A stretch of 64,000 nt of DNA from Micromonospora matsumotoense (GTDB taxonomy: Bacteria; Actinomycetota; Actinomycetes; Mycobacteriales; Micromonosporaceae): NCBI RefSeq assembly GCF_900091525.1, contig NZ_FMCU01000005.1, positions 372,001 to 436,000 of the forward strand, given 5' to 3'. Shown here piece after piece: positions 7,419 through 16,686 of the stretch. Each line of letters starts with the position of its first letter. Position 1 is the stretch's first letter. Below the pieces are notes generated by a model. It saw only the letters and a list, made by a program, of their open reading frames with translations, did no database searches and was not told where the DNA came from. A program made the translations under genes and the position numbers.

Positions 7419-9841
7419 GCATCCGCCGGTCGGCCGGCGCGTTCGTGGCCGTCGCCATCGGCGTCACCCTGATCGCGGCGGCCACCCTGCTGCTCGCCTC
7501 CGGCCGCCCACAGGTGCCCGACCGGCTGGCGTACGCGGCAGTCGTGGTGCAGAGCCCCGAGGCCGGTGCACCGGCCGACTCGTTCGCGCCCACCCGGCCC
7601 TGGTCCGCCGCCAGGGCGGCGGAACTCACGAGCAGGCTGGCCGAGGTGCCGGGCGTCACGGCGGCAGTGCCGGACCGGACCTTCTACGCCCAGGCGCTCG
7701 TCGACGGCCGGCCCCCGGCCACCGATGCGCAGCGGGAGGACGCCTACCAGGGGCATGGCTGGTCCAGCATTCGGCTGGGTGGACTCCGTCTCACGGCCGG
7801 CGAGCCGCCCCGGCAGGTCGGCGAGGTGGTCGTCGACCGCACGCTCGGGCTGCGTCCCGGCGGGCCGGTCACCCTGCTCACGGCGGCGGGCCCGGAGCCG
7901 TACACCGTCACCGGTCTGGTCGATGCGCCCGGCGTCTACGTCGCGGACGAGGTTGCCGCCACGCTCGCGCCCGGCGTCCGGGCCATCGGTCTACTGGTCG
8001 CGTCGGGTGCCGATCCCGGGAAGATCGCCGAGGCGGCCCGCGGTGTCGTCGGTGGCGACGGACGGGCGCTGACCGGCGACGGACGCGGCGCTCTGGAGCC
8101 TCGGGGGGACGCCCGTACCCGTTGGATCGGCATGCAGGTGCTCACCGCCACGGCGGCTCTCGCCGGCTTCGTCACGGTCTTCGTGGTCGCCTCCACCTTC
8201 GCGTTCACCGTGGCGCAGCGTCGGCGCGAGTTGGGCTTACTGCGCGCCGTCGGTGCCACTGGCCGTCAGGTCCGCCGCATGGTCCACGGCGAGGCGCTCG
8301 TCGTCGGCGCCACGGCCGGACTCGCCGGCCTCCTGGCCGGCGCGGCGCTCGCCCCGGTGTCGGGTCGACTTCTGGTCGACGTCGGCTTCGAGCCGGCGAC
8401 CTTCCAGGTCCGGTACGAACCCTGGCCGGTCGCGGTGTCGATCGCCGCCGGCCCGGTGATCGCGCTGCTGGCCGTCTGGTCGGCGTCGCGACGAGCGGCA
8501 CGCGTCCGCCCGCTGGAGGCGCTGCGCGAGGCGGCGGTGGAGCAGCGGCCGATCGGGCGGCTACGGATCGCCACCGGTGTGCTTCTCGTCGCGGTGGGGC
8601 TCGCCCTCAGCCTCGGCACCGCGACCGCCGACGAAGCCCGCGACGCCGCCACGTTCGCCCTCTACGCGGTGATGGCCCTGGTGGCCGGTGCCACCGTGCT
8701 GGCACCGGCGGCCGTCGGCCCGGTGGTGCGGGTGCTGCGGTCGCCGGTGCGTCGAGCGGGTGGCGCGATCGGGATGCTGGTCCGGGCCGGAGCGTTGACC
8801 GCGACCCGACGAACGGCTTCGATCGCCGCCCCGGTGCTGCTCACGGTCGCGTTCGCGGTGCTGGTCTCCGGGATGGTGCGCACCACCACGGCCGCCTACA
8901 CGGCGAGCCGGGCCGACAACGTCAACGCCGGCTGGGTCGTCCTGCCCGACCGTGCGCCGGGCCTGTCGGACCAGGCCGTCGCGGCGACCGGAGGTACCGC
9001 CCTGCTACCGACGACGGTCTTCGGGACCGACCCGGGCTCGTCGCCGAAGAACCGGCCACTGACCGCGCTGGGCGTGGACCCGGCGGGCTTCGCCGCCGCG
9101 AACCGGGCGCTCACCGTCGTCGCCGGCTCACTGGACGACCTGAGCGGCGGCGATACGGTGGTCCTTCCCGCTTCGGCGAACCGGCGGCCGTCCGAGCCGT
9201 ACGCGCTGGTCTTCGCCGATGGGGAGCTGGTGTCGCTGCGCGTCGTCGCGGTCGTCACCGACGACTCGATCCCCGGCGACCTGCTACTGCCCAGATCAGT
9301 GGTGCGAGCGCACGACCCCTCGGCGCTCACCTCCGCGGTGTACGTCCAGGACCGGATCGATCCCCCGTCCGGAGGGCGGATCGTCGACGTGGCCGGATGG
9401 GCGGCCGAGGCGGACCGCGCCGAGGATCGCCTCGTCTGGCTGTTCACGCTGCTCCTGATCGGCGTCTCAGCCGGCTACGGTGCGGTCGCGGTGGCGAACA
9501 CGCTGCTGATGGCCGCCGCCGGCCGGGTGGCCGACCTGCGGCTGATCCGGCTGGCCGGTGCGACCCGCCGGCAGGTCATCTGGCTGGTCACCGCCGAGTC
9601 CGCCCTGGTGGTGCTGATCGGCGCGCTGCTCGGAGGGGCTGTCGCGTTCGTCGGTCTGCTGAGCGTCCGGGCCGGCCTCACGGAACAGACCGGCGTACCG
9701 GTCGACCTGGTGGTGCCGTGGTCGGTGGTCGGCGGGGTGGTGGCGCTCTGCCTGCTCCTGGCGGTGCTGGCGAGCGCGCTGCCGACCCTGCGGTCACTGC
9801 GTCAGGCTTCCGCCCGATCTTCCGTCGGCAGCATGGGGTGA
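7412..9841 (+). CDS. FtsX-type ABC transporter permease
   Basis: 809 residues from the GTG at 7412, which overlaps the end of the ATPase gene; a much longer in-frame opening upstream is not coding. An N-terminal membrane anchor (about 8-28) precedes a large extracytoplasmic domain. The first FtsX membrane block is at about 240-380, with RRRELGLLRAVGATGRQVRR; a central helix group follows, and the second FtsX block lies near the C-terminus (about 680-800), with RLAGATRRQVIWLV. The duplicated FtsX layout is typical of actinobacterial exporters paired with one ATPase. Substrate unknown. Confidence 0.93.
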   Translation: MLSIRRSAGAFVAVAIGVTLIAAATLLLASGRPQVPDRLAYAAVVVQSPEAGAPADSFAPTRPWSAARAAELTSRLAEVPGVTAAVPDRTFYAQALVDGRPPATDAQREDAYQGHGWSSIRLGGLRLTAGEPPRQVGEVVVDRTLGLRPGGPVTLLTAAGPEPYTVTGLVDAPGVYVADEVAATLAPGVRAIGLLVASGADPGKIAEAARGVVGGDGRALTGDGRGALEPRGDARTRWIGMQVLTATAALAGFVTVFVVASTFAFTVAQRRRELGLLRAVGATGRQVRRMVHGEALVVGATAGLAGLLAGAALAPVSGRLLVDVGFEPATFQVRYEPWPVAVSIAAGPVIALLAVWSASRRAARVRPLEALREAAVEQRPIGRLRIATGVLLVAVGLALSLGTATADEARDAATFALYAVMALVAGATVLAPAAVGPVVRVLRSPVRRAGGAIGMLVRAGALTATRRTASIAAPVLLTVAFAVLVSGMVRTTTAAYTASRADNVNAGWVVLPDRAPGLSDQAVAATGGTALLPTTVFGTDPGSSPKNRPLTALGVDPAGFAAANRALTVVAGSLDDLSGGDTVVLPASANRRPSEPYALVFADGELVSLRVVAVVTDDSIPGDLLLPRSVVRAHDPSALTSAVYVQDRIDPPSGGRIVDVAGWAAEADRAEDRLVWLFTLLLIGVSAGYGAVAVANTLLMAAAGRVADLRLIRLAGATRRQVIWLVTAESALVVLIGALLGGAVAFVGLLSVRAGLTEQTGVPVDLVVPWSVVGGVVALCLLLAVLASALPTLRSLRQASARSSVGSMG

Positions 9842-9978
9842 GCCCGTACCCTCGCTTCCCAGGGCGGCACTCGGGCCGCCGCCACCCACGGACGTGATGC
9901 GCGTACCCGGTCGGCTCGCCCCTTGATCGTCACCACCTTGCGCGAAGCGGGTCGCACCACCGGGGTGGGCGTCGGGTC

Positions 9979-10617
9979 TCACTCGCGGGTCAGCCCCGGT
10001 GGTAGCGCGTCTTCGTCGGGCCGGACCTGGCGGGCGGCGGCCAGGGGGTCGCGTTCGAGGGTGTGGATCAGTGGTGCCGGGCCGCCGACGCAGGTCCAGG
10101 TGTCGTCCCAGAGCGCGGAGACCAGCCACGACCGGTCGGCGGGAAAGAAGAGGTCGGGTAGCGACCCGTGGGCATGGCGCAGGTGACCACCGGTGCGCCA
10201 GGTGAGGGCCTGCTCGGGACCGGCCTCGACCAGCACGTACGGCCAGTCCCAGTAGAGCGACACCCTCGGGGCGTGGGGGAAGACGACGTCGTGGGCGCCG
10301 GTGTCGAGGTAGGCCAACCACCACGGCTGGCCGGGGGAGTACGTGCTGAGGTCTTCGACCAGGGCGTGCTCGTAGGCGGCGGCGGTGACGTCGTCGGCCT
10401 GGTACGTGGTGGCGTAGGCGTCGAACCCGGGTGGGACGGCGGTGGTGATCGAGACGCCGGCGGTGGTGTGCCCGGCGATCCACTGCACGTCGGCGGCGGT
10501 GCCGATGCGCCAGTTCCGGCCGTCCTTGTTGACCCGCACACCGCTATTCAAGCCGTTGCGGTGATGGCGGACGTGCAGAACGGGCCGGTTTGCAGGGCGG
10601 TCGGCGGCCTCCACCAT
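9979..10617 (-). CDS. Uncharacterised 212-residue protein
   Basis: No family recognised. The protein is rich in Trp and His, including HVRHHRNG, QPWWLAYLDTG, LYWDWPYVLVEAG and LVSALWDDTWTC. It has no signal peptide or membrane helix and looks like a soluble enzyme-like or immunity-like cytoplasmic protein. Coding is supported by strong third-position G/C bias and a clean start. It is followed on the same strand by nothing for 137 bp and lies tail to tail with the FtsX permease. Confidence 0.7.
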   Translation of the reverse strand: MVEAADRPANRPVLHVRHHRNGLNSGVRVNKDGRNWRIGTAADVQWIAGHTTAGVSITTAVPPGFDAYATTYQADDVTAAAYEHALVEDLSTYSPGQPWWLAYLDTGAHDVVFPHAPRVSLYWDWPYVLVEAGPEQALTWRTGGHLRHAHGSLPDLFFPADRSWLVSALWDDTWTCVGGPAPLIHTLERDPLAAARQVRPDEDALPPGLTRE

Positions 10618-10766
10618 GACCGCGTGCCCTCGACTCGGCTACGAACGGACACCTGGTGGGGGCCGTCGCCGTAGGCATCAGCATGTCACCGTCTCCACAG
10701 GCCGGACGCAGCAACCTCGTGGTGACGGGGTGCGCGGCGGGCCTCGGCGCTCAGATCAGCAACGGT

Positions 10767-11657
10767 CTAGCGGTCCGACGAGGATGGTCCACCGTCTTCG
10801 GCGTGGGTGAGGCCGAGGGCTGCGAGCGCGTCGACCACCGCCGTCCGGTGCACGGCTTCCACGTCACCGGCCAGCGTCGGCGCACTGTGGGTGATGGTGA
10901 CCGGGTATGACGTCAGTGGGGCGGTGCCGGAGCCGGCGACGGTCAGCTCACCCTCGCCGTGCCCCGTGGCGTGGTCGAGGTGGGTCAGGCGCAGGGCGTA
11001 GGACGGCACCTGACCGGTGGCGTAGTCGTCGAACGGCGAGCGGACGGCGAGCGTGCCGTCGAGACACCACCATGGTGCCGGCGGTCGCCCCCGCCAGTGA
11101 TGGTCGCCGAACAGTTCGTGCCGCATCGAGCGGTAGTGCCAGGCCAGCACGACCGCGCGCCGCACGCGGGCGTCCAGACTGCCCAGCCCTTCCGTCCGTC
11201 CGGTGGCGGTCAGCAAGGCGGCGAACCGCTGGCGTACCCAGGGGGCCAGGATCTCCCCCAGCCGGTGCGGCCAGGCCTGCTCGGCGGCCTTCGCGGCGAA
11301 GCGCAGCGCCGAGGCCAGCCGGGCCAGGCGGTCATCGACGTCGGGCCAGTGTTCACCGGCGCGGCCGGTGTGGTCGGGCAGCGCTGTGGCGTGACGACGA
11401 GCGAGGTACTCGACGGTGGCGTGCAGCGCCCCGCCGGCGGCAAGGTCGACATCCTGCCGGTTGTCGCACCACGACCAGTTGTTCTGCTGCCTCAGCATCT
11501 CCTGCGCGTAGGGATCGCGCAGCATTTCCTCGCCGCGGTCACCGTGGGGAGGACGGGTGGCCGCATCGACCACCTCGGCGGCGAACAGCAACGCATCGGC
11601 GTACGTTGTCGGCGCCGACGACAAATCCACCTGCGCCACCTTCCCGGTCGGGGACAC
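10767..11657 (-). CDS. Uncharacterised 296-residue protein
   Basis: No family recognised. The soluble protein contains conserved-looking blocks DPYAQEMLRQQNNWSWCDN, PHRLGEILAPWVRQRFAALL and HELFGDHHWRGR. The C-terminal third (about 215-285) reads like a beta-rich domain. Codon use fits the host. It points the same way as the preceding uncharacterised gene but is separated by about 150 bp, so an operon is uncertain. Confidence 0.7.
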   Translation of the reverse strand: MSPTGKVAQVDLSSAPTTYADALLFAAEVVDAATRPPHGDRGEEMLRDPYAQEMLRQQNNWSWCDNRQDVDLAAGGALHATVEYLARRHATALPDHTGRAGEHWPDVDDRLARLASALRFAAKAAEQAWPHRLGEILAPWVRQRFAALLTATGRTEGLGSLDARVRRAVVLAWHYRSMRHELFGDHHWRGRPPAPWWCLDGTLAVRSPFDDYATGQVPSYALRLTHLDHATGHGEGELTVAGSGTAPLTSYPVTITHSAPTLAGDVEAVHRTAVVDALAALGLTHAEDGGPSSSDR

Positions 11658-11910
11658 GATGCTACAACCATGCGACCCGCTGCGGCCGGCGTTCGTGCGC
11701 TGCGAAGGAGATACGGCTCACTCTCCGCTGCGTGACGGAGTTGCTCCTGGACTCCGCGTTCGCGGTCTCCGCCGCCCAAGGCTCCGGGAGCGTCTCCTAC
11801 GGCGTCGAGGCGTCCGGATGCGGTATTCGGTCCGCGCGGCACGCTGGCCGGTGACGTCGACGTGCCACACGCCGTCGGTGCGGGTCCGCGTTGCGACGAT
11901 CGCGCCGTGC

Positions 11911-12600
11911 TCACCGGCTCAGCGCGATCCGCACGGCGAGGACGATCAGGATCACCCCGGTCAGCCGCTCGATGACCAGGAGCACCGCCGGGCGGGTCAA
12001 CCAGGCGTGCAACCGGTCGATGAGCAGGATGTAGCACGCCCACCAGAGCACCGCGAGGCCGATGAACGTCGCGGCGAGCACCGCCGTGCGGGCCGCCGCG
12101 CCGTCGCCGGGTTTGACGAACTGCGGGACGAACGAGACGTAGAAGATGACCACCTTGACGTTCAGCAGTTGGCTGGTGATGCCCATGACGAACGAGCGGC
12201 GGGCCACGTGCGGCTCGTCGGCCGCCGGGGCCGGCTCGGGCGGCGCGCCCGGGGTGCCGCCGCCCCCGCCGGCGCCCACCGGGACCGGCTGCGCGGCCGG
12301 CGCGGGGCGTCGGGGCCGGGTGGCCCAGAGGATGCTGCCCCCCAGGTAGACCAGGTAGAGGGCGCCGGCGATGCGCAGCACGGTGTACAGCCGGGGCGAG
12401 GACACCAGCAGGGCCGAGAGCCCGGCCGTGGCGAGCGTGGCGTGCACCAGGGCGGCCACGAAGAGCCCGGCCAGCACCACGAACCCGGCCCGCCGCCCGT
12501 ACCGCACGGTCTGCCGGGTGACCAGGGCGAAGTCCACTCCGGGCACGACGATGATCAGGATGCTCGCGGCGACGAAGCTGACGAGCTGGATGTCAGACAT
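11911..12600 (-). CDS. LysE/RhtB-family amino-acid exporter
   Basis: A 229-residue inner-membrane exporter starting MSDIQLVSFVAASILIIVVPG, the usual LysE/RhtB entry with the conserved Pro-Gly. About six hydrophobic segments are visible. A Gly/Pro/Ala-rich cytoplasmic insert (about residues 98-135) is longer than usual. It is the last gene of the six-gene hydrazine-type operon and overlaps the preceding gene by 8 bp. In that context it may export the amino-acid-like product or an intermediate and protect the cell; the substrate is inferred from context only. Confidence 0.88.
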   Translation of the reverse strand: MSDIQLVSFVAASILIIVVPGVDFALVTRQTVRYGRRAGFVVLAGLFVAALVHATLATAGLSALLVSSPRLYTVLRIAGALYLVYLGGSILWATRPRRPAPAAQPVPVGAGGGGGTPGAPPEPAPAADEPHVARRSFVMGITSQLLNVKVVIFYVSFVPQFVKPGDGAAARTAVLAATFIGLAVLWWACYILLIDRLHAWLTRPAVLLVIERLTGVILIVLAVRIALSR

Positions 12601-12991
12601 GCTGGTGGACTTCTTCCTGTGCGACGGGGGCCGGGACGGCCTCCTCGATGACCGACACGCCGCTGTCCCGGCGTGGCCCGTGCCGGCGCCACTGCTCGCG
12701 CAGGCGGATCCGCCCGTCCGGCAGCCGCTCGGGACGGGAGACGCACTCGCCGACGACGATGGTGCCGTCGGTGAGCACCTCCAGGTAGGCGAAGCGCACC
12801 ACCCCCTCGGCGTCGCAGGTCCCGGCCAGCGAGCCGTGCCGTACCGCGCCGCCGGTGATCTCGGCCCAGACCAGGTCGCCGCGCTGGTGGTAGTGCCCGG
12901 TCAGCGGCCCGGCGTCGCCGGTCGTGCCGTGGTCGGTGCCGGCCGGGTCGGCGGCGACGAAGATCCGGCCGTCGTAGTCGAAGGAGGCCAT
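12593..12991 (-). CDS. Small 'N-acetylglutamate synthase'-annotated family protein
   Basis: 132 residues from the ATG at 12991; a GTG at 13000 overlapping the upstream TGA is an alternative. The pattern ASFDYDGRIF, HYHQRGDLVWAEITGG, LAGTCDAEGVVRFAY, LPDGRIRLREQW and SGVSVIEE matches the ~110-residue family often labelled N-acetylglutamate synthase. It is not a GNAT acetyltransferase, and that label has weak support. Tandem short beta segments suggest a lipocalin-like barrel. It lies between the N-hydroxylase and the exporter and overlaps the latter by 8 bp. A role in binding or tailoring the pathway product is a guess. Confidence 0.8.
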   Translation of the reverse strand: MASFDYDGRIFVAADPAGTDHGTTGDAGPLTGHYHQRGDLVWAEITGGAVRHGSLAGTCDAEGVVRFAYLEVLTDGTIVVGECVSRPERLPDGRIRLREQWRRHGPRRDSGVSVIEEAVPAPVAQEEVHQHV

Positions 12992-12996
12992 CGGGG

Positions 12997-14256
12997 TCAC
13001 GCCCACCGGGTGCTGACGAACTCGTCGCGGAACGGGCAGACCACCCGGCCGGCGATCGAGTTGAGCACCATGGCGCTGCGCACCGGCAGGATGCTCAGGT
13101 TGGAGTCGACCAGCCCCTGCACGTAACGCCCCCGGTTCAGCACGAAGATCTTGTGCTGGTCGGCGTGCTTCCACCGGATCGAGTAGTCCGACTCGATGAC
13201 GGGCTGACCCCGCTCGTCGATGTCGACCAGCGCGGCCAGTTCCTCGTCGAAGGGCAGCGGGGCCTGCTGCCGCCCCGCGGCGACCACCAGGTGCACCGCC
13301 CGGTGCCGCTCCTCCCCGCTGCCGGCGGTGAGGCACTCCAGCTCGATCTCCCCGTCGAGCTGCCGGGCGGCGGTGACGGTGCGGCTCGGCATGATGGTCA
13401 CCGGGAACCGGCCCGTGCGCAGCCGCTCCTCGTAGTTGTGCTGGTAGATGCCGCGCAACGTGCCGGGGGAGATGCCGTCGCTGGTGAGGATCTGCCCGGA
13501 GACCAGGCGTTCCCGCACGTCGCGGGAGAGGTTGAGGAACGCCTCCTGGTAGGCCGGCCGGTACAGGTCGTTGGCCGAGGGGGAGTCCTCCAGCGGCGCG
13601 AACCACGACCGCCGGCCGATCCACCGGATGTCCCGGACCCCGCGGGCCAGCAGCGCCGCCACGCACTCCGCGCTGGTCTGCCCGCTGCCCATCACGATCC
13701 ACGGCGCGTCCGGCTCGTCGGCCACGGTCGACAGGCGGTGGTGCAGCTCGTCGGCGACGAAGACGTGCCGGGGGTCCAGGGCGGCGAGGAAGTGCGGCAG
13801 GAACGGCACGGTGCCGGTGCCGAGCACCAGGTGCCGGGAGCGGGCGACAGCCACGTCACCGCTGCGGCTGACCAACTCGCCGTCGAAGTCGACCCGGTCG
13901 ATCCGGGTGCCGTAGACGATGTTCGGCAACTGGGCCGCCGCCCAGCCCAGGTACTGCTGGTACTCGATCCGGGGGATCGTGTCGAAACCGGCACCCAGCA
14001 GGGCGTAGACCCGCCCGGTGGTGACCAGGTAGTTGAGGAACGACAGCGGGTGGGTCGGGTCGTAGAGCGACACCAGGTCCTTGACCCAGCCGGTCTGCAT
14101 CCGCACGCCGCTGTGCAGCATCCCGTCGTGCCAGCCCGGCTGGTCCCGGGACTCGAACAGCGCGATCTCGTGCGGCGCGAGCACGCCGTACATCGCCGCG
14201 AGGCTCAGGTTCGCGGGTCCCGCGCCGATCCCCACGGTGTGGTATGTCTGCGTCAT
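12997..14256 (-). CDS. L-lysine/L-ornithine N-hydroxylase (IucD/SidA family)
   Basis: 419 residues from the ATG at 14256. An FAD- and NADPH-dependent flavoprotein that adds a hydroxyl to a side-chain amine. FAD motif GIGAGPANLSLA (about 8-19), the family segment HPLSFLNYLV, and NADPH motif IVMGSGQTSAECVAALL are intact. In hydrazine pathways the homologue (Spb38 of s56-p1) makes N6-hydroxylysine, the electrophilic partner in N-N bond formation. The neighbouring cupin, MetRS-like and glycine-oxidase-like genes support that role over siderophore synthesis, since no NRPS or IucA/C gene is present. Lysine versus ornithine is not decidable by eye; context favours lysine. Confidence 0.92.
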   Translation of the reverse strand: MTQTYHTVGIGAGPANLSLAAMYGVLAPHEIALFESRDQPGWHDGMLHSGVRMQTGWVKDLVSLYDPTHPLSFLNYLVTTGRVYALLGAGFDTIPRIEYQQYLGWAAAQLPNIVYGTRIDRVDFDGELVSRSGDVAVARSRHLVLGTGTVPFLPHFLAALDPRHVFVADELHHRLSTVADEPDAPWIVMGSGQTSAECVAALLARGVRDIRWIGRRSWFAPLEDSPSANDLYRPAYQEAFLNLSRDVRERLVSGQILTSDGISPGTLRGIYQHNYEERLRTGRFPVTIMPSRTVTAARQLDGEIELECLTAGSGEERHRAVHLVVAAGRQQAPLPFDEELAALVDIDERGQPVIESDYSIRWKHADQHKIFVLNRGRYVQGLVDSNLSILPVRSAMVLNSIAGRVVCPFRDEFVSTRWA

Positions 14257-14270
14257 CTCTCTGCCTTCGG

Positions 14271-15329
14271 CTAACCCGTCGGAACCCCGACGGACGATGG
14301 GTGGTCCAGCAGAGCGCTGGCTGCACGTCGGCTGGCGGCCAGGGCGGTCTTGGCGGCGCCCCCGCTCCCGCCGGTGAAGGTGTGCACGGTCCCGGAGACG
14401 GCCCGCAGCGCGAGACCGGGGGGCTCGCTGTAGCAGTCGGCCGCGCTGACCGGCGGGCCCACCGGTCGCGGGTCCAGGCCGGGCAGCCGCAGCGCGGCTA
14501 CCGCCCGGACCCGCGCCGCGAGTTCGGCGTCGGGCGCGGGGGCGGCCGGGTCGACGTCCCAACGGGAGCTGGGCAGGCCGAGCAGGAAGCGCCCGGGGCC
14601 GGCGGGCCGGCCGTAGAGGCCACTGGTCTCGTCCACGAACGACGGCAGGTCGGCGCGGCGCACGGCGTGGTGGGCGTACTGGATGTGCTTGGTACGCAGG
14701 CAGGTGGCCAGCCCGGCGGCGCGCAGCAGTCCCGGGGTCCACGCCCCGGCGGCCACGACCACGAGGTCACCGGCGAGTCGCCGGCCGTCGCGCAGCTCCA
14801 CCGTGTCGCCGTCGAGCCGGGCCATCGGCACGGCCTCGGTCCGGGTCAGCCCGGCCAGCACGGCCCGCCGCAGCCGGTCCGGCACCACGTGGCCGGCCCG
14901 CCGCTCCCAGATCCCCACGGCATGCTCGGGCAGCCCGTCGACGCCGAAGCGGCGGGCGGCCTCCGCAGCGGTGAGCACCTCGGCATCGACCGCGGCGGCC
15001 CCGGCCCCAGCCCCGACCCCGCCCCCGGCGACGGTGTCCGGGTCGAGCAGGTAGAGCGAGCCGGTGCGCCGCCAGCCGGCCTCCGCCGCCAGGCCGGGGT
15101 CGCCCCGCAGCTCGGCGAGGCTGGCGGCGGCCAGGGCGCGGGCGGCCGGCTCCGGCTCGAAGGCCCGGACCAGCCCGCCCGAGGCGGCGGTGGCGTCCCG
15201 GTACCCGCCGGTCGGGCTGTCGGTCGCCGTGCCGATGAGCACCGCCTCGGCGCCCGCGTCCTGCAACCGCCGGGCCAGCAGGACCCCGGCCAGTCCGGCG
15301 CCGACGACGAGTACCCGCAGCTCAGTCAC
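14271..15329 (-). CDS. FAD-dependent glycine-oxidase-like (DAO family) enzyme
   Basis: 352 residues. N-terminal FAD motif VLVVGAGLAGVLLARRL (about 6-22) and C-terminal FAD-contact segment FTGGSGGAAKTALAASR. DAO fold with AWTPGLLRAAG and QYAHHAVRR in between. The gene overlaps the MetRS-like gene by 8 bp. In the s56-p1 pathway the equivalent enzyme (Spb39) oxidatively splits the lysine-glycine hydrazine, releasing hydrazinoacetic acid and 2-aminoadipate semialdehyde. The same reaction is inferred here from family and gene order; a plain sarcosine or glycine oxidase is the alternative. Confidence 0.88.
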   Translation of the reverse strand: MTELRVLVVGAGLAGVLLARRLQDAGAEAVLIGTATDSPTGGYRDATAASGGLVRAFEPEPAARALAAASLAELRGDPGLAAEAGWRRTGSLYLLDPDTVAGGGVGAGAGAAAVDAEVLTAAEAARRFGVDGLPEHAVGIWERRAGHVVPDRLRRAVLAGLTRTEAVPMARLDGDTVELRDGRRLAGDLVVVAAGAWTPGLLRAAGLATCLRTKHIQYAHHAVRRADLPSFVDETSGLYGRPAGPGRFLLGLPSSRWDVDPAAPAPDAELAARVRAVAALRLPGLDPRPVGPPVSAADCYSEPPGLALRAVSGTVHTFTGGSGGAAKTALAASRRAASALLDHPSSVGVPTG

Positions 15330-16686
15330 CGGCGTCCGCCGGGAGGGTGCCGCCGACGAGACCCAGCAGCCGGGCCGCCCGTTCGGGGCGGCTGCCGGCG
15401 GCGGCCAGCGCCGCGCGGACCGCGGCGGCCGGGTCGAAGGCGTCCGGGCGCAACGCCTGCTCGCCCCGGGTCAGCTCGATGTCCGCCAGCGCCGCGTCGA
15501 GGTGGGGGCCGGTGCCGTCGAGCGCCGCGGCGTAGCGCGCCTTGAACGCCTCGTACGCCGCCGGCAGGAAGTCGGACTCGTAGCTGTCCGGCCGGTCCCA
15601 GCTCACGAACGCCCGGACCACCGCCGGGTCCTCGGTGGACAGGAACTCGTGCGCCCAGATGGCATGCCCGCGACTGGTGGAGAACTTCGCCCCGGTGAGC
15701 CGGTAGAACTCGTTGACCACCAGCCGGGTCGGCCGCTCGGGCAGCCCGGCGGCCAGGTGCAGGGCGGGGATGAGCACCGCATAGTAGAAGGCGTTGTCGA
15801 TGCCGAGGAAGAGCCACTGTTCGTCGACGTCGCCCCAGGCGTCGAGGTAACCGGTCAGCGTGTCCGCCCCCGGGCGCAGATGGCGGGCCGGCAGCACCAG
15901 GTTGGCCAGGGCCATCTCGGCCCAGACGTCCACCCGCAGGCCGTCGCCCCACTCGATGCCCCAGTCGCTCGGGTAGGCCAGCGCGACGTCCGGCAGCCCC
16001 GTGTCGAGGTACGCCGCGACCAACCGGCGCAGCCGGGGCGGCAGGACCGCCCGGGACCAGAACTCGCACAGCCGCTCCCGGTGCTCCTCCAGCCGGAGGA
16101 CCGGCACCTGGTGGGTCACCGGCTCCGGGGCGGCCGAGCAGCAGGTCGAGCGGGCGTCGACCAGGTCCGCCGCGGCGAGGAAGCCGCCGCACCCCTCGCA
16201 GGTGCCGCCGGCCGCCCCGGCCCCGCAGGCCGGGCAGGCCCCGACGACCCGGGCGTGGTGCAGGAGCCGGTGACAGCCGGCGCAGGCGCGCAGCGACATC
16301 GGGGCCAGCTCGACGACCTTCGCCTCGACCAGCTCGGTGAGCAACCGGGCCACGGCGTCGCGGTAACCCGCGTCGGCCAGCGGGTCGACCATCACGTCGT
16401 ACCCGATGCGCGCCGCGCGCAGCGCCTCGCCCACCAGCGAGCCGTAGTGCGCGGCGGTGTCCGCGGGTGCCTCGCCCCGCGCCTCGGCCCGGGCCGGCAC
16501 GTAGTTCTGGTGGGCGTCCAGGCCGCACTGGGTCAGGACCCGGCGGCCGTCGGCGCGCAGCGCGCGGGCCGCGATGTCCCCGGCGACGTACGGGCCGGAG
16601 AGGTGCCCGACGTGCAGCGGCCCGTTCGGCGTCGGCGGCGGTGTCACCACGAGGACCACCCCGGCGGGGGCGACGCCGTCAGCCAC
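15322..16686 (-). CDS. MetRS-like hydrazine synthetase subunit
   Basis: 454 residues of class I methionyl-tRNA-synthetase fold. The HIGH motif appears as HVGH in PNGPLHVGHLSG (about 19-30), and the KMSKS loop as KFSTS. A zinc-knuckle insert has four CxxC-type pairs (CAGC, CPAC, CEGC, plus CCSA). The C-terminus is short, with no full anticodon-binding domain, so it is unlikely to charge tRNA. In Spb40-type enzymes such a domain, fused to a cupin, uses ATP to activate N6-hydroxylysine so that glycine attacks its nitrogen. Here the cupin is a separate upstream gene overlapping by 8 bp. Non-canonical role assigned from context; high confidence it is not the housekeeping MetRS. Confidence 0.9.
   Translation of the reverse strand: MADGVAPAGVVLVVTPPPTPNGPLHVGHLSGPYVAGDIAARALRADGRRVLTQCGLDAHQNYVPARAEARGEAPADTAAHYGSLVGEALRAARIGYDVMVDPLADAGYRDAVARLLTELVEAKVVELAPMSLRACAGCHRLLHHARVVGACPACGAGAAGGTCEGCGGFLAAADLVDARSTCCSAAPEPVTHQVPVLRLEEHRERLCEFWSRAVLPPRLRRLVAAYLDTGLPDVALAYPSDWGIEWGDGLRVDVWAEMALANLVLPARHLRPGADTLTGYLDAWGDVDEQWLFLGIDNAFYYAVLIPALHLAAGLPERPTRLVVNEFYRLTGAKFSTSRGHAIWAHEFLSTEDPAVVRAFVSWDRPDSYESDFLPAAYEAFKARYAAALDGTGPHLDAALADIELTRGEQALRPDAFDPAAAVRAALAAAGSRPERAARLLGLVGGTLPADAGD

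Noticed and set aside
12997..14256. Siderophore hydroxamate biosynthesis
   Set aside because: N-hydroxylase present, but no NRPS, IucA/C-type synthetase, acyltransferase or siderophore transporter nearby; the neighbours fit hydrazine formation better.
15322..16686. Housekeeping methionyl-tRNA synthetase
   Set aside because: Short C-terminus without a full anticodon-binding domain, KFSTS in place of KMSKS, and location inside a cupin/N-hydroxylase operon.
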